Shown here: one piece after another, positions 32,597-40,321 of the stretch
Numbering within the stretch: position 1 is the first letter of the stretch
Layout: each line of letters begins with the position of its first letter
DNA from: a bacterium
GTDB lineage: Bacteria; Cyanobacteriota; Vampirovibrionia; Obscuribacterales; Obscuribacteraceae
Direction of reading: 5' to 3'
Assembly: GCA_018062085.1 (NCBI GenBank)
Contig: JAGOSY010000038.1
Coordinates: 1-41,609 of the forward strand
Length of the DNA stretch: 41,609 nt
Translations under genes and position numbers: made by a program
Notes under the pieces: model-generated
The model's database searches: none
Seen by the model: only the letters and a program-made list of their open reading frames with translations
What the model was told of the DNA's origin: nothing

Positions 32597-33601
32597 GTGA
32601 ATTCTCTCAAGCTCCTGCCCAAAAGTAGCATTTTCCTTGTACTAAGTAGCCTTTTGGCGCTGGCTCAGGCTGAAGGCAAGAATGCCGCTCCTGTAGCCAA
32701 CAAGCCTACTCAAGAAGCCCTCAGTAGTAAAAGTAAAAGAGCAAGTAGTAACGATTTTTGCGAACTTAACTTCCCTCAAGGGCAGGCTCTTGCCCAGATT
32801 TTGTGGACCACACAGAAAGAAGGTTCTAGCAAAACTAAAGGGCGGGTTTTGGCGAGCGGTAAAGTGAAAGTACCGAAGAATCAGCCGTTAGAAGTTATCC
32901 TTTCGACTGAAGCCCTAGAGCATATGGATAGCATTGAACAGTTGGCAGCCTTTCCTGTAACCAACTTCATAGCCGCCAGGCTTGACTTTACCGATGACCA
33001 CATGAGGCACCTCAAGAATTTCAAAAGCCTGGCCCATCTAAATCTTGACGAAACCCTTGTAACTGACAAATCGCTCGCCTTAATAGCAACATTTAAAGAG
33101 CTAATGGCGCTGAGGATAAGTGTCACCGACATAACCGGCACAAATTTTGAGGCATTATCAAAGCTGCCTATCCTCTTACACTTGAATATTCATGGTACTA
33201 ACCTTAAACCGGGCTGCCTGGCTAAACTCAAGGGCACATTTCCTCATTTAAGCGACCTAGACATAAGCACCACAAACTTGAGGCGAGAAGATGCAGCTGC
33301 TCTTACTTCAGCCACTGCGCTTAAAAATCTTGATTTAGGCGGTAACAAAGGGTTTGATGACTCTTGCATTGGCTATTTAGCCGGCTTGAAGCACCTTAAA
33401 TCGCTTAAGGTAGCTGACACTTCGGTAACAGACAAAAGCTTGGCAGAGCTTTCTAAGTTACCCAAGTTAAAATCATTGATTGTAAGAAACCGAACATTCT
33501 GGCGTTCGGGTATACCAAGTGAAACAAGTGGGCGCCTCAAAGTTATTGATTGCGCAGCAAAGAGCAACGCCACCCTTGAAGTCTTTCAGCCACTGCGCTA
33601 A
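32597..33601 (+). CDS. Secreted leucine-rich repeat protein
   Basis: 334 residues from a GTG start preceded by GAGGA. The signal peptide runs through SIFLVLSSLLALAQA. Residues ~50-130 form a non-LRR domain (FCELNFPQGQALAQILW ... EVILSTEALEHMDSIEQL) that parallels the pre-LRR part of the kinase next door. Residues ~130-325 contain about seven LRRs of the TD-type (AHLNLDETLVTDKSLALIA, LKNLDLGGNKGFDDSCIGYL, LKSLKVADTSVTDKSLAEL). It is probably a ligand or co-receptor in the envelope for the kinase (inference from divergence and shared architecture). Confidence 0.78.
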   Translation: MNSLKLLPKSSIFLVLSSLLALAQAEGKNAAPVANKPTQEALSSKSKRASSNDFCELNFPQGQALAQILWTTQKEGSSKTKGRVLASGKVKVPKNQPLEVILSTEALEHMDSIEQLAAFPVTNFIAARLDFTDDHMRHLKNFKSLAHLNLDETLVTDKSLALIATFKELMALRISVTDITGTNFEALSKLPILLHLNIHGTNLKPGCLAKLKGTFPHLSDLDISTTNLRREDAAALTSATALKNLDLGGNKGFDDSCIGYLAGLKHLKSLKVADTSVTDKSLAELSKLPKLKSLIVRNRTFWRSGIPSETSGRLKVIDCAAKSNATLEVFQPLR

Positions 33602-33699
33602 CCATTAGACATTTTAAGTAACAAAATCGCGTTGAAAGTTATGGGCAAAGCTAAGCAATAATCACTTTTCGCTATGATTTAAGAATAGCAGGAGCAGCA

Positions 33700-34125
33700 A
33701 TGAATTCAACCGAAGTCGGTCGTCGCTTTGAAACGACCATGGTGGTAAAAGTAGCAACTTATGATATTGACTATGCTAATCATGTCTCTAATATCGTCTA
33801 TTTTCGTTGGTTAGAAGACCTGAGGCTTCAGCTTTTAGAAGAAAACTTCCCGCTAGCAGATTTAATGGCAGAGGGCTATATGCCAATTCTTGCCTCCTCA
33901 TCTATTGAGTATAAACGTGCAATTAAATTGTTCGACAAGCCCATTGGGCATATGTGGATAGAGAAGCTGGGAGCGGCTACCATGCAATTTAGAGGTGAAT
34001 TTAGAGTTGATGGTGTACTAACTACAAAGGCTAGTCATGTCGGTCTATTTGTTGACGCTGTCAGGCAAAAACCAGTTAAGCTGCCGAAGCAGATTGTTTC
34101 AAGATTTGAAAATTACAACAAATAG
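33700..34125 (+). CDS. Hotdog-fold acyl-CoA thioesterase (4HBT/FadM-YbgC type)
   Basis: 141 residues, full length for the family. YDIDYANHVSNIVYFRWLEDLR is the 4HBT signature with the catalytic Asp in the YDID/Y-NHV context; YMPILASSSIEYKRAIKLFD supplies the second strand block. It hydrolyses acyl-CoA thioesters, specificity unknown. It is followed after 50 bases by bdhA, a plausible pair in short-chain acyl metabolism. Confidence 0.85.
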   Translation: MNSTEVGRRFETTMVVKVATYDIDYANHVSNIVYFRWLEDLRLQLLEENFPLADLMAEGYMPILASSSIEYKRAIKLFDKPIGHMWIEKLGAATMQFRGEFRVDGVLTTKASHVGLFVDAVRQKPVKLPKQIVSRFENYNK

Positions 34126-34175
34126 AGATAGCAAACAATCAAAATTTGAAATTATAGAGGAAGCAAGAAAGAGCA

Positions 34176-34985
34176 ATGTCAACGAACGCAGTCGAAAAAG
34201 CCGCTAGAGAAGCAGCTACAGTACTGGTCACTGGAGCCACATCGGGCATTGGTAAAGCCATCGCCCTCGGCTTCGCTAAAAAGAACCTAGCCATTGCTAT
34301 CAATGGCTTTGGCAAAGATGAGGAAGTTGCCGCGGTGCTAGCAGAGCTGAAGGCTAGTGGTGCGAAAGAAGCTATCCACATACCATCAGATATGAGCCAG
34401 ACTGCTGATATTGAGGGCCTAATTAGCACCACTCAAAAGAAATTAGGCAGTCTAGATGTCTTGATCAACAATGCCGGCATTCAATACACAGCCTCAGTTG
34501 AAGAGTTTCCTGCTGAAAAATGGGATCAAATTATCGCAATTAATTTGAGCTCTGCTTTTCACACAACTAGACTGGCGCTTCCGATGATGAAAGAGCGCAA
34601 TTTCGGTCGAATCATAAACATTGCTTCTGTGCATGGCTTGGTTGCTTCTGTGCAGAAAGCTGCCTATGTTGCAGCTAAACACGGCATCATTGGCCTAACA
34701 AAAGTAGTCGCCCTAGAATGTGCCCAACAAAATATAACGGCAAATTCGGTCTGTCCCGGCTGGGTACTCACACCCTTGGTCGAAGCTCAAGTAGACGCCA
34801 TTGCAACTAGAGATGGTATCAATTACGATCAAGCCGTAGAAAAGCTTCTTTCGGAGAAACAGCCAAGTTTACGCTTTGTAGCTCTTGAAGAACTAGCAGC
34901 TCTTTGTCTCTTCTTAGCATCATCAAATGCGGCTTCAATAACCGGTGCCTCAATGCCTATCGATGGCGGCTGGACCGCAAGATAG
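34176..34985 (+). CDS. bdhA: 3-hydroxybutyrate dehydrogenase (SDR family)
   Basis: Interconverts D-3-hydroxybutyrate and acetoacetate with NAD. The 269 residues include VLVTGATSGIGKAIALG (cofactor loop), INNAGIQYTASVEEFP, the catalytic Ser in INIASVHGLVAS, the YVAAKHGIIGLTK Tyr-Lys pair, and the family-specific NSVCPGWVLTPLVEAQ and LLSEKQPSLRFVALEEL, ending GASMPIDGGWTAR. The Gln of LVEAQ and the SEKQPS block distinguish BdhA from other SDRs. It fits use of ketone bodies or polyhydroxybutyrate, with acyl-CoA dehydrogenase and PckG elsewhere in the window. A ~15-residue N-terminal extension is present. Confidence 0.9.
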   Translation: MSTNAVEKAAREAATVLVTGATSGIGKAIALGFAKKNLAIAINGFGKDEEVAAVLAELKASGAKEAIHIPSDMSQTADIEGLISTTQKKLGSLDVLINNAGIQYTASVEEFPAEKWDQIIAINLSSAFHTTRLALPMMKERNFGRIINIASVHGLVASVQKAAYVAAKHGIIGLTKVVALECAQQNITANSVCPGWVLTPLVEAQVDAIATRDGINYDQAVEKLLSEKQPSLRFVALEELAALCLFLASSNAASITGASMPIDGGWTAR

Positions 34986-35024
34986 GAGCGGTAGAGCAAG
35001 ACCTTACACTTTCTGGAATTCCCA

Positions 35025-36641
35025 ATGAAAAAAGCAGCACTCTCTCTTCTTGCACTCACGTCTCTTTTTCTGACGGTACCGCAAACGACTGAAGCTAAAC
35101 CTTCTCAGGTTATTGACTGTGCCAGTGCGTGCCGAAGTTGGCTGGGAAGAGCAGATCTTCTCCACTCGCGTGTTGGCGTAGAAGTTATGGAACTGCCGAG
35201 CGGCAAGGTGGTATTTGAAAGCGATGGCAGTCGTCGCTCAACTCCGGCATCGACAGCCAAGGTGATAACCACTTCTTGCATATACGATACCCTTGGCCCT
35301 AACTATGTTTATCACACCCGACTAGTGAGCAACGGCTTTATGAATGGCACGGTTCTCAAAGGGGATCTAATTCTTGAAACTAGTCAAGATCCTAGTTTAA
35401 GTCGCAGCGATCTCATGACGCTGGTGAAAGACGCCGGTATCACCCTTGTAGAAGGAAAGGTTTTAGTTTCGTGTCCCCCCGAAGGCCACGACAACTATGC
35501 AGTCAGCTGGCTCGCTGAAGACTTTGGTCAAGATTGGATGCCGGTCTCGTCAAATTTAGTCATCGACCGAAATATAGCTTTTATTAGTGGCCTGCCAAAA
35601 CAGCTGCGCGTGGCTGATAGCAGAGGCAGCGGTCTTGCCATTCTAGAAACACTGATGCAGTCTGGTATTGGCACAGCCTGGCTATCACTAGATTCATCTA
35701 GCAACATCGTCACAATCAGTCGTGGCACCGCTTATGGTAGCAATGGCAAAATCGATAGCTCTATTAAGAAAGACGGCCCATACGTAGTCGCTAACCCCGA
35801 CGCCTACAATACAGCTATATTTCAATCTATTTTAAACGACCATCATGTCAAAACTTCTATGCAAGCCATGGTGACAAAAGAGAATTTAAAAGAAGGCATG
35901 AAGGACGGCACGCAGGAAGGCTTAAACAATTACCGCACGGTTCTTGCGGTCCATAGCTCTAAACCACTGTCGCAAATTATCCGCCTCTGTTTGCATGAGA
36001 GCGATAACTTGTATGCTCAACAACTATTGCGCACCATTGCCCTAAGTGACATCAGTAAAGCCAAAACTGTTAAATCATCGCACAAGAGTAGTCGCGTTGA
36101 AACAAGAACACTTGAAGAAAGAGGTTTGCTTAAAGTTGGCGAATGGCTTTCATCCCTTGGAGTACCTGGACGGGAAGTAGTTTTATTTGATGGTTGCGGT
36201 CTTTCACGCAAAGACTGCATCACTCCCCATGCCCTAAATTTAGTTTTGAAGCATATGGCTGCAGAAGCAGATAGTGCGCCATACCTCGAACTTCTGCGAG
36301 CCTCTGGAGAAGGCAGCAATTCTTATCGCTTCAAGACTGGTGCCATGGATACAGTACGTGCTATTAGCGGAATTCTTGTAAATAATTTCAATCAAACAGA
36401 AGCAGTGACAATTATGATTAATGGTCACACACCATCCGTGAAAGAGTTGCGTATTGCCCTCTCTGACCTAATTGAAAGGTTGAAAAGATCGCCAATCAGT
36501 CGCCCGAAAGTGAGCTCTATTGCTAATTCTAGTACTAGCTCTAAAGCCCCGCACAACTCAGCTGACACGAAAACTAGTAGCGCTAAGCTTAGTCCCTCCG
36601 CCCTGAAAAAGACTTCGACCCAGCGCAGGCATCACCATTAA
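35025..36641 (+). CDS. dacB: D-alanyl-D-alanine carboxypeptidase/endopeptidase (PBP4)
   Basis: 538 residues with a signal peptide (KKAALSLLALTSLFLTVPQ, cut near TEA). Class C PBP motifs: STAK with the acylated Ser at residue 76, SDN at 326-328 in CLHESDNLYAQ, and KTG at 437-439. A ~150-residue insert between the first two motifs is typical of PBP4. The enzyme trims or cleaves peptide cross-links in periplasmic peptidoglycan. The final ~60 residues are Ser/Lys-rich and end in RRHHH; this tail is unusual and may contact the wall or nucleic acids. It starts 39 bases after bdhA with a weak GGAA ribosome site. Confidence 0.93.
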   Translation: MKKAALSLLALTSLFLTVPQTTEAKPSQVIDCASACRSWLGRADLLHSRVGVEVMELPSGKVVFESDGSRRSTPASTAKVITTSCIYDTLGPNYVYHTRLVSNGFMNGTVLKGDLILETSQDPSLSRSDLMTLVKDAGITLVEGKVLVSCPPEGHDNYAVSWLAEDFGQDWMPVSSNLVIDRNIAFISGLPKQLRVADSRGSGLAILETLMQSGIGTAWLSLDSSSNIVTISRGTAYGSNGKIDSSIKKDGPYVVANPDAYNTAIFQSILNDHHVKTSMQAMVTKENLKEGMKDGTQEGLNNYRTVLAVHSSKPLSQIIRLCLHESDNLYAQQLLRTIALSDISKAKTVKSSHKSSRVETRTLEERGLLKVGEWLSSLGVPGREVVLFDGCGLSRKDCITPHALNLVLKHMAAEADSAPYLELLRASGEGSNSYRFKTGAMDTVRAISGILVNNFNQTEAVTIMINGHTPSVKELRIALSDLIERLKRSPISRPKVSSIANSSTSSKAPHNSADTKTSSAKLSPSALKKTSTQRRHHH

Positions 36642-36664
36642 GCTAAGAAGGCTAGCTGTTAGAA

Positions 36665-37399
36665 CTAGTGAACGTGATGACTAACAGAGTTGAGATTGGC
36701 AGCCAAAATCGTATGCTTCTCAGGACTTTCTTGCTCTTCATAAACAGCTTTAATACGTTTTTTCAATGCTAGAAGTGTGCGAGGCAATTCGCCTTTTACT
36801 CCTTCTCTCACAATCCATTGAGGAACAAAGAAACCAGGATCGATGTACATGCTGTAGGTTAGTTCGGTTTTAGCGCCACCATCAGCAGGGCTCATATCCC
36901 AAAATCCACGAAAATCTTTTAGTGTGCCAGCAATACGCTTAAATTCAATACGCCCGCCCCTATCCGTCTGCTGATAGCGCGACTCAACAGTATAGGCAAG
37001 CTGGGGCAAAAAAGGAATTGGTGCGGTATCAAGAGTCATTTTCAATACTGAAAGGTTAGCTTGATCGGTGACAACTTCGACGCCCTTAACTCTGGGCGCA
37101 ATGCGGCCTCGAAACTCAAAAGGATTTACCATAATCGGCCAAACCTTATCTGGTGGCTGATCGATAATTATTCGACCGGTGACGAACTTTTGTGAGCCTA
37201 CACCTTTCAGACCAACCACAACTTCGCCGCGGTTTAGTTTTGCCAATGTAATCTTCTCTTCAGCCTGTGCCTGTTCTACCGTCGGGCTGGCAAAGGCCGG
37301 CACCGCTGGCGAAACCATGTTTAAGCTGAGGGTAACCACTAAAGATAGTGCACAGGTGTTTACCTGCTTCACCATTTGCTGAAAAGGTCGAAAGGGCAT
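36665..37399 (-). CDS. Exported SRPBCC (START-like/polyketide-cyclase) protein
   Basis: 244 residues. N-terminal signal peptide QQMVKQVNTCALSLVVTLSL followed by NMVSPAVPAFA. The mature part has a helix-grip fold pattern: VGSQKFVTGRIIIDQPPDKVWPIM and VNPFEFRGRIAP, then KMTLDTAPIPFLPQLAYTVE, FKRIAGTLKDFRGFWDMSP, and a C-terminal helix LPRTLLALKKRIKAVYE. SRPBCC domains bind lipids or other hydrophobic ligands; an exported form could carry lipid in the periplasm. The frame extends to a GTG at 37591, but GGAG sits 6 bases upstream of ATG 37399 and gives a clean signal peptide, so I choose that start. Confidence 0.78.
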   Translation of the reverse strand: MPFRPFQQMVKQVNTCALSLVVTLSLNMVSPAVPAFASPTVEQAQAEEKITLAKLNRGEVVVGLKGVGSQKFVTGRIIIDQPPDKVWPIMVNPFEFRGRIAPRVKGVEVVTDQANLSVLKMTLDTAPIPFLPQLAYTVESRYQQTDRGGRIEFKRIAGTLKDFRGFWDMSPADGGAKTELTYSMYIDPGFFVPQWIVREGVKGELPRTLLALKKRIKAVYEEQESPEKHTILAANLNSVSHHVH

Positions 37400-37870
37400 T
37401 ATCACTCCAGAACTGTAGCCTGCTGCAAACTTCGAAATCTCAGAAACACGAAATAGGTGCAAGGCAAACTCTATAGTCGTCCAAAAGATATAAGCCGTCA
37501 AGAGGGGGTGTAGAGGCATCGCATATATCTTTGCAAGCCCCAAGACGTGCACCATGACAAGAACAAATGCTACAGATCGGATATCAAGCACTGCATCTAG
37601 CAGGAAAGTTTTATCTTAGAGGTTGAGAAATTGTTCATTCTCAAAGGCAAAGGAGCACAGACTAACTCACCATATTTGGTGGCTCACTATGACCAAGGGT
37701 TCGCTGCTATGAGCCTTACAATGAAATATATGTTCAAGTTAGGAAGGACAAATCTGATTCTTTTTGTCGGTATGTTAAGAGAATCTGGCCTTGACTACTG
37801 AGCTAGGGTTATAATAGTAAAGCTCGTAGCTCGGCGCCTGTAGCGCTTTAAGTACTCAAGAGGACACGTA
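37400..37870. other. Divergent intergenic region
   Basis: 471 bases between the SRPBCC gene and the GGDEF-like gene. The minus-strand frame of the SRPBCC gene stays open to 37591 and encodes hydrophobic residues, so a longer protein is not excluded. A 7-base-pair inverted repeat, TTGAGAA (37623-37629) and TTCTCAA (37638-37644), and a TATAAT box (37810-37815) pointing toward the GGDEF-like gene are present. Nothing else is recognised. Confidence 0.4.
37791..37815 (+). promoter_or_regulatory. Candidate promoter for the GGDEF-like gene
   Basis: A perfect -10 hexamer TATAAT at 37810-37815 lies 55 bases before the start codon. TTGACT at 37791-37796 resembles a -35 but the spacer is only 13 bases, shorter than the normal 16-18, so the -35 assignment is doubtful. 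Confidence 0.4.
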
Positions 37871-38572
37871 ATGCCTACCTTTGATAAAAATCAGCAGCCA
37901 CTTTTTGCAAGGGAAGGTTTGTTCAGACAAAAATTGAATCAACTTCGCACAGGCGAGAACAATAACCCGCGCACACCACCAGACGCTTCTACTCGTTATA
38001 AAGAGCTTGAGCAAGGCAGTTATTTGTCTAATGCCCAGAGCAGCATAGACAAAGTTGACCCCCAAGAAAAGGAGCGAGCCGCGCTGCTCGACCAGTCAAC
38101 GGAGCTTTACAACCGCTCAGCTATAACTCGCATCATCCGTGATGAATTAAAGCGCTCTAAACGCTACAAGCACAATCTTAGTTTGCTTGTGGTTAGTATC
38201 GACGAATTTGACAGCGTCAGCAAAAAGCATGGTGCCACCACCGCTGAATCAATAATCAAGGGGGTTGCCTCCTTCTTGATGAACATCATTAGAGACGTCG
38301 ATATTCCAGCTCGCTTCGACAATGGTGTGTTCTTAGTGCTCTGCCCCGATACCGAGCCTAAAGGTGTGAGTGTACTAGCAGAGCGAATTCGCAGCAAGAT
38401 TATGCTGACTAGAGTCTCTGATGTCGGCCAAAATTGGCATGTTACAGTAAGCCAAGGCATCGCCGGTTTCCCGGGTGCAGCAGTTAAAGGTGAAGAGCTA
38501 ATTCAAAACGCCATCATCGCGGCCAACACTGCGCAGAAAAATGGTGGCAATCAGACCGTATTAGCTGATTAA
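37871..38572 (+). CDS. Degenerate GGDEF-domain protein
   Basis: 233 residues, no membrane segment. An N-terminal polar region of ~75 residues precedes a diguanylate-cyclase fold: DQSTELYNRSAITRII (matching DxLTxLxNR), LLVVSIDEFDSVSKKHGATT (metal-binding strand and helix), and VTVSQGIAGFPG (SxGIA block). The active-site turn, where GGDEF should stand, reads DNGVF at residues 150-154 (ARFDNGVFLVL), so synthesis of c-di-GMP is unlikely; it may bind GTP or act as a partner. The convergent gene encodes MshEN-like repeats, which in other proteins can bind c-di-GMP. It ends in a terminator placed inside that neighbour. Confidence 0.82.
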   Translation: MPTFDKNQQPLFAREGLFRQKLNQLRTGENNNPRTPPDASTRYKELEQGSYLSNAQSSIDKVDPQEKERAALLDQSTELYNRSAITRIIRDELKRSKRYKHNLSLLVVSIDEFDSVSKKHGATTAESIIKGVASFLMNIIRDVDIPARFDNGVFLVLCPDTEPKGVSVLAERIRSKIMLTRVSDVGQNWHVTVSQGIAGFPGAAVKGEELIQNAIIAANTAQKNGGNQTVLAD

Positions 38573-38593
38573 CAGTCGAAATAAGACGAGAAG

Positions 38594-39697
38594 CTACCAG
38601 TTAAATGATTTGAGGACCTTTTCTAGGTCCTCTTTCTTTTTTTCATTCGATTGCATCTGCAGAATCAGCGTGCATTGTTCTTCGGACAGTCTCTTGCTCT
38701 TGAAATAGCCATACACAAGCGTGGCTCCACTCGGCTTAGACCCTACTATAAATCCACAAATCGACAAAAAATCATCAAACGAAACTTCAGCAGATTCACC
38801 TTTCTGCTTATCAATGTGAAGTAGTGCTTTCGATAAACTAATATCAGCAACTTTGACTTTGGCTAAAATTTGGCTGGCATCTTGAGGGGTAATGGTGCCA
38901 TTGGTTACCATCTCTTGCAAAATGAGAGCCTGATTGAGCTCTACATCAGTCAGTAAATTCATACGAATAAGCATGCGACCAAGAGGCACTTCCTCACTAA
39001 CACCTTTGTCTAGAGCGCTGAGAAGTGCCTTTTGGGAGACCATCCCCGAGAGCAAGAGCAGTTCGCCCAAACGAATGGGCTTAATCTTGTGGGCCGTTAG
39101 AGCTGAAGAAATCAAACCATTATCGGCCGGAAGCTTCACGCCATTTTCGCGACCACTCATGGTTTTTTTAATGCAGTCAACAGCCTGCTGGCGAGAGAGC
39201 TTGTGATCGCGCAAAAGTGATTGAGCAATCAAAGCAACAAAGGCTACTCGTTCTTTGACAAAGCCCCGAAGAGCTAAGACTCTCGCCAGTTGCAGACCTG
39301 TTGTATATGATACGCTCAAGCCTGTCTCTAAAACTGTCTCATCTATTGCAGCGGCCGATAGCAGAAGCTCACCAAGACGATTGGCAGAATTAAAATACTC
39401 ACTGTCAATGCCGAGTTTTTTCATGGCGGCATTGAGGTTGATGCCCTCACAGGCAATTAGCTTAAGAGCCGCAGTGGCAATATCTTCAGTTATTAATTGA
39501 TCCCGTACAAGAGACTGGAGACTCAATGCCTGCCTAAAGTTCTCTTCGGTAAGAAAGCCTGAGGCAATCAAGACTCGACCTACCGGTACCCCAGTTTTAA
39601 GTGCCACAGGCATAGCATCGGCAAGCTGAGGCAAAGAAACCAACTCAGATTGAACCAAAAGGTCGCCGACCAAAACTTGAGAAGCTCTTTTTTGCAT
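38594..39697 (-). CDS. Protein of tandem MshEN/GspE-N-like repeats
   Basis: 367 residues of three full and one partial tandem units of ~100-115 residues. Unit starts: VLVGDLLVQSELVSLPQLAD (residue ~7), NRLGELLLSAAAIDETVLET (~127), IRLGELLLLSGMVSQKALLS (~215), and a divergent FDDFLSICGFIV near 310. Each full unit has a second half such as PVGRVLIASGFLTEENFRQA or PLGRMLIRMNLLTDVELNQA. The RLGELL...L..AL pattern matches MshEN/GspE N-terminal domains, some of which bind c-di-GMP. No ATPase follows, so it is a repeat-only protein. It lies 9 bases after the secreted TPR gene, in one operon with it and the gene at the right edge. Confidence 0.68.
   Translation of the reverse strand: MQKRASQVLVGDLLVQSELVSLPQLADAMPVALKTGVPVGRVLIASGFLTEENFRQALSLQSLVRDQLITEDIATAALKLIACEGINLNAAMKKLGIDSEYFNSANRLGELLLSAAAIDETVLETGLSVSYTTGLQLARVLALRGFVKERVAFVALIAQSLLRDHKLSRQQAVDCIKKTMSGRENGVKLPADNGLISSALTAHKIKPIRLGELLLLSGMVSQKALLSALDKGVSEEVPLGRMLIRMNLLTDVELNQALILQEMVTNGTITPQDASQILAKVKVADISLSKALLHIDKQKGESAEVSFDDFLSICGFIVGSKPSGATLVYGYFKSKRLSEEQCTLILQMQSNEKKKEDLEKVLKSFNW
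38612..38632 (+). terminator. Terminator embedded in the convergent coding sequence
   Basis: GAGGACCT (38612-38619) and AGGTCCTC (38625-38632) form a perfect 8-base-pair stem, followed on the plus strand by a T-rich run (TTTCTTTTTTTC). It lies 40 bases past the GGDEF-like stop and inside the 3' coding end of the MshEN-repeat gene, where it encodes the Lys/Glu/Asp stretch EKKKEDLEKV. Confidence 0.7.
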
Positions 39698-39706
39698 GAT
39701 AAAAGT

Positions 39707-40321
39707 CTACCGCACTGTCTTACTTTTGCTCTCAATTCTCTTCAATCGAACAGCTATTTTCTCTGCTTCTGCTGTACGACCACTTTGGCCGAGAAAGGCC
39801 TTATAGTGAATTAGATACGGGCTGACCTTAGAGTCATCCTCTGGATTTTGATTTTCAACAGTAGCTATGGCCCGGCGGAAAAGAATGTCAGCTTGTTTGG
39901 AGTTACCGTGCCAACTATACAACCAGGCAAGATCGGGAAGGAAGGCGGCAAAGCGCGCAGAATTGGCTCCAGCAAAGCCTTCTTGATAGCGCATGGCAAG
40001 CTCATACAAACGCTCAGATTCAAAGGCATTTCCGCGCCGATGTTCCAACAGTGACAGTCCAGCAAGGCTATTTACCAAGCCTGGATCCATAGCGGCATCG
40101 GTCTCAGCAATACTGACAGCTTCTTCGAAAGCAGCTTTAGACTGAGAAAGAGAGCCGGCTCTGAGCAAGAGCCGAGCCTCATGATCCTTTTTCCACCACC
40201 TCTGTAGATTGTCGTTTTCAAGCTCAGCGGTCTCTCCAAATCTAGTCTCGATGGCAAGAGCAGGACTATTGGCCCATAAGGTCACTATAGAATAGAACGT
40301 TAACAACACGCGGACTTGCAC
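39707..40321 (-). CDS. Exported TPR protein
   Basis: 204 residues from a GTG that overlaps the previous stop by one base (TAGTG). The signal peptide runs VRVLLTFYSIVTLWANSPALA. The mature protein holds TPR-like helices: LLLRAGSLSQSKAAFEEAVS, VNSLAGLSLLEHRRGNAFES, FLPDLAWLYSWHGNSKQADI, and YKAFLGQSGRTAEAEKIA. It is probably a periplasmic scaffold; the partner is unknown. It sits between an unknown protein upstream and the MshEN-repeat protein downstream in one tight operon. Confidence 0.72.
   Translation of the reverse strand: MQVRVLLTFYSIVTLWANSPALAIETRFGETAELENDNLQRWWKKDHEARLLLRAGSLSQSKAAFEEAVSIAETDAAMDPGLVNSLAGLSLLEHRRGNAFESERLYELAMRYQEGFAGANSARFAAFLPDLAWLYSWHGNSKQADILFRRAIATVENQNPEDDSKVSPYLIHYKAFLGQSGRTAEAEKIAVRLKRIESKSKTVR

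Noticed and set aside
36633..36641. Terminal HHH of DacB as an artificial tag
   Set aside because: It follows a natural Ser/Lys-rich tail in genomic context with no vector sequence around it.
37400..37591. N-terminal extension of the SRPBCC protein
   Set aside because: The GTG at 37591 has no ribosome site, whereas ATG 37399 has GGAG at 6 bases and gives a clean signal peptide; kept only as an alternative.
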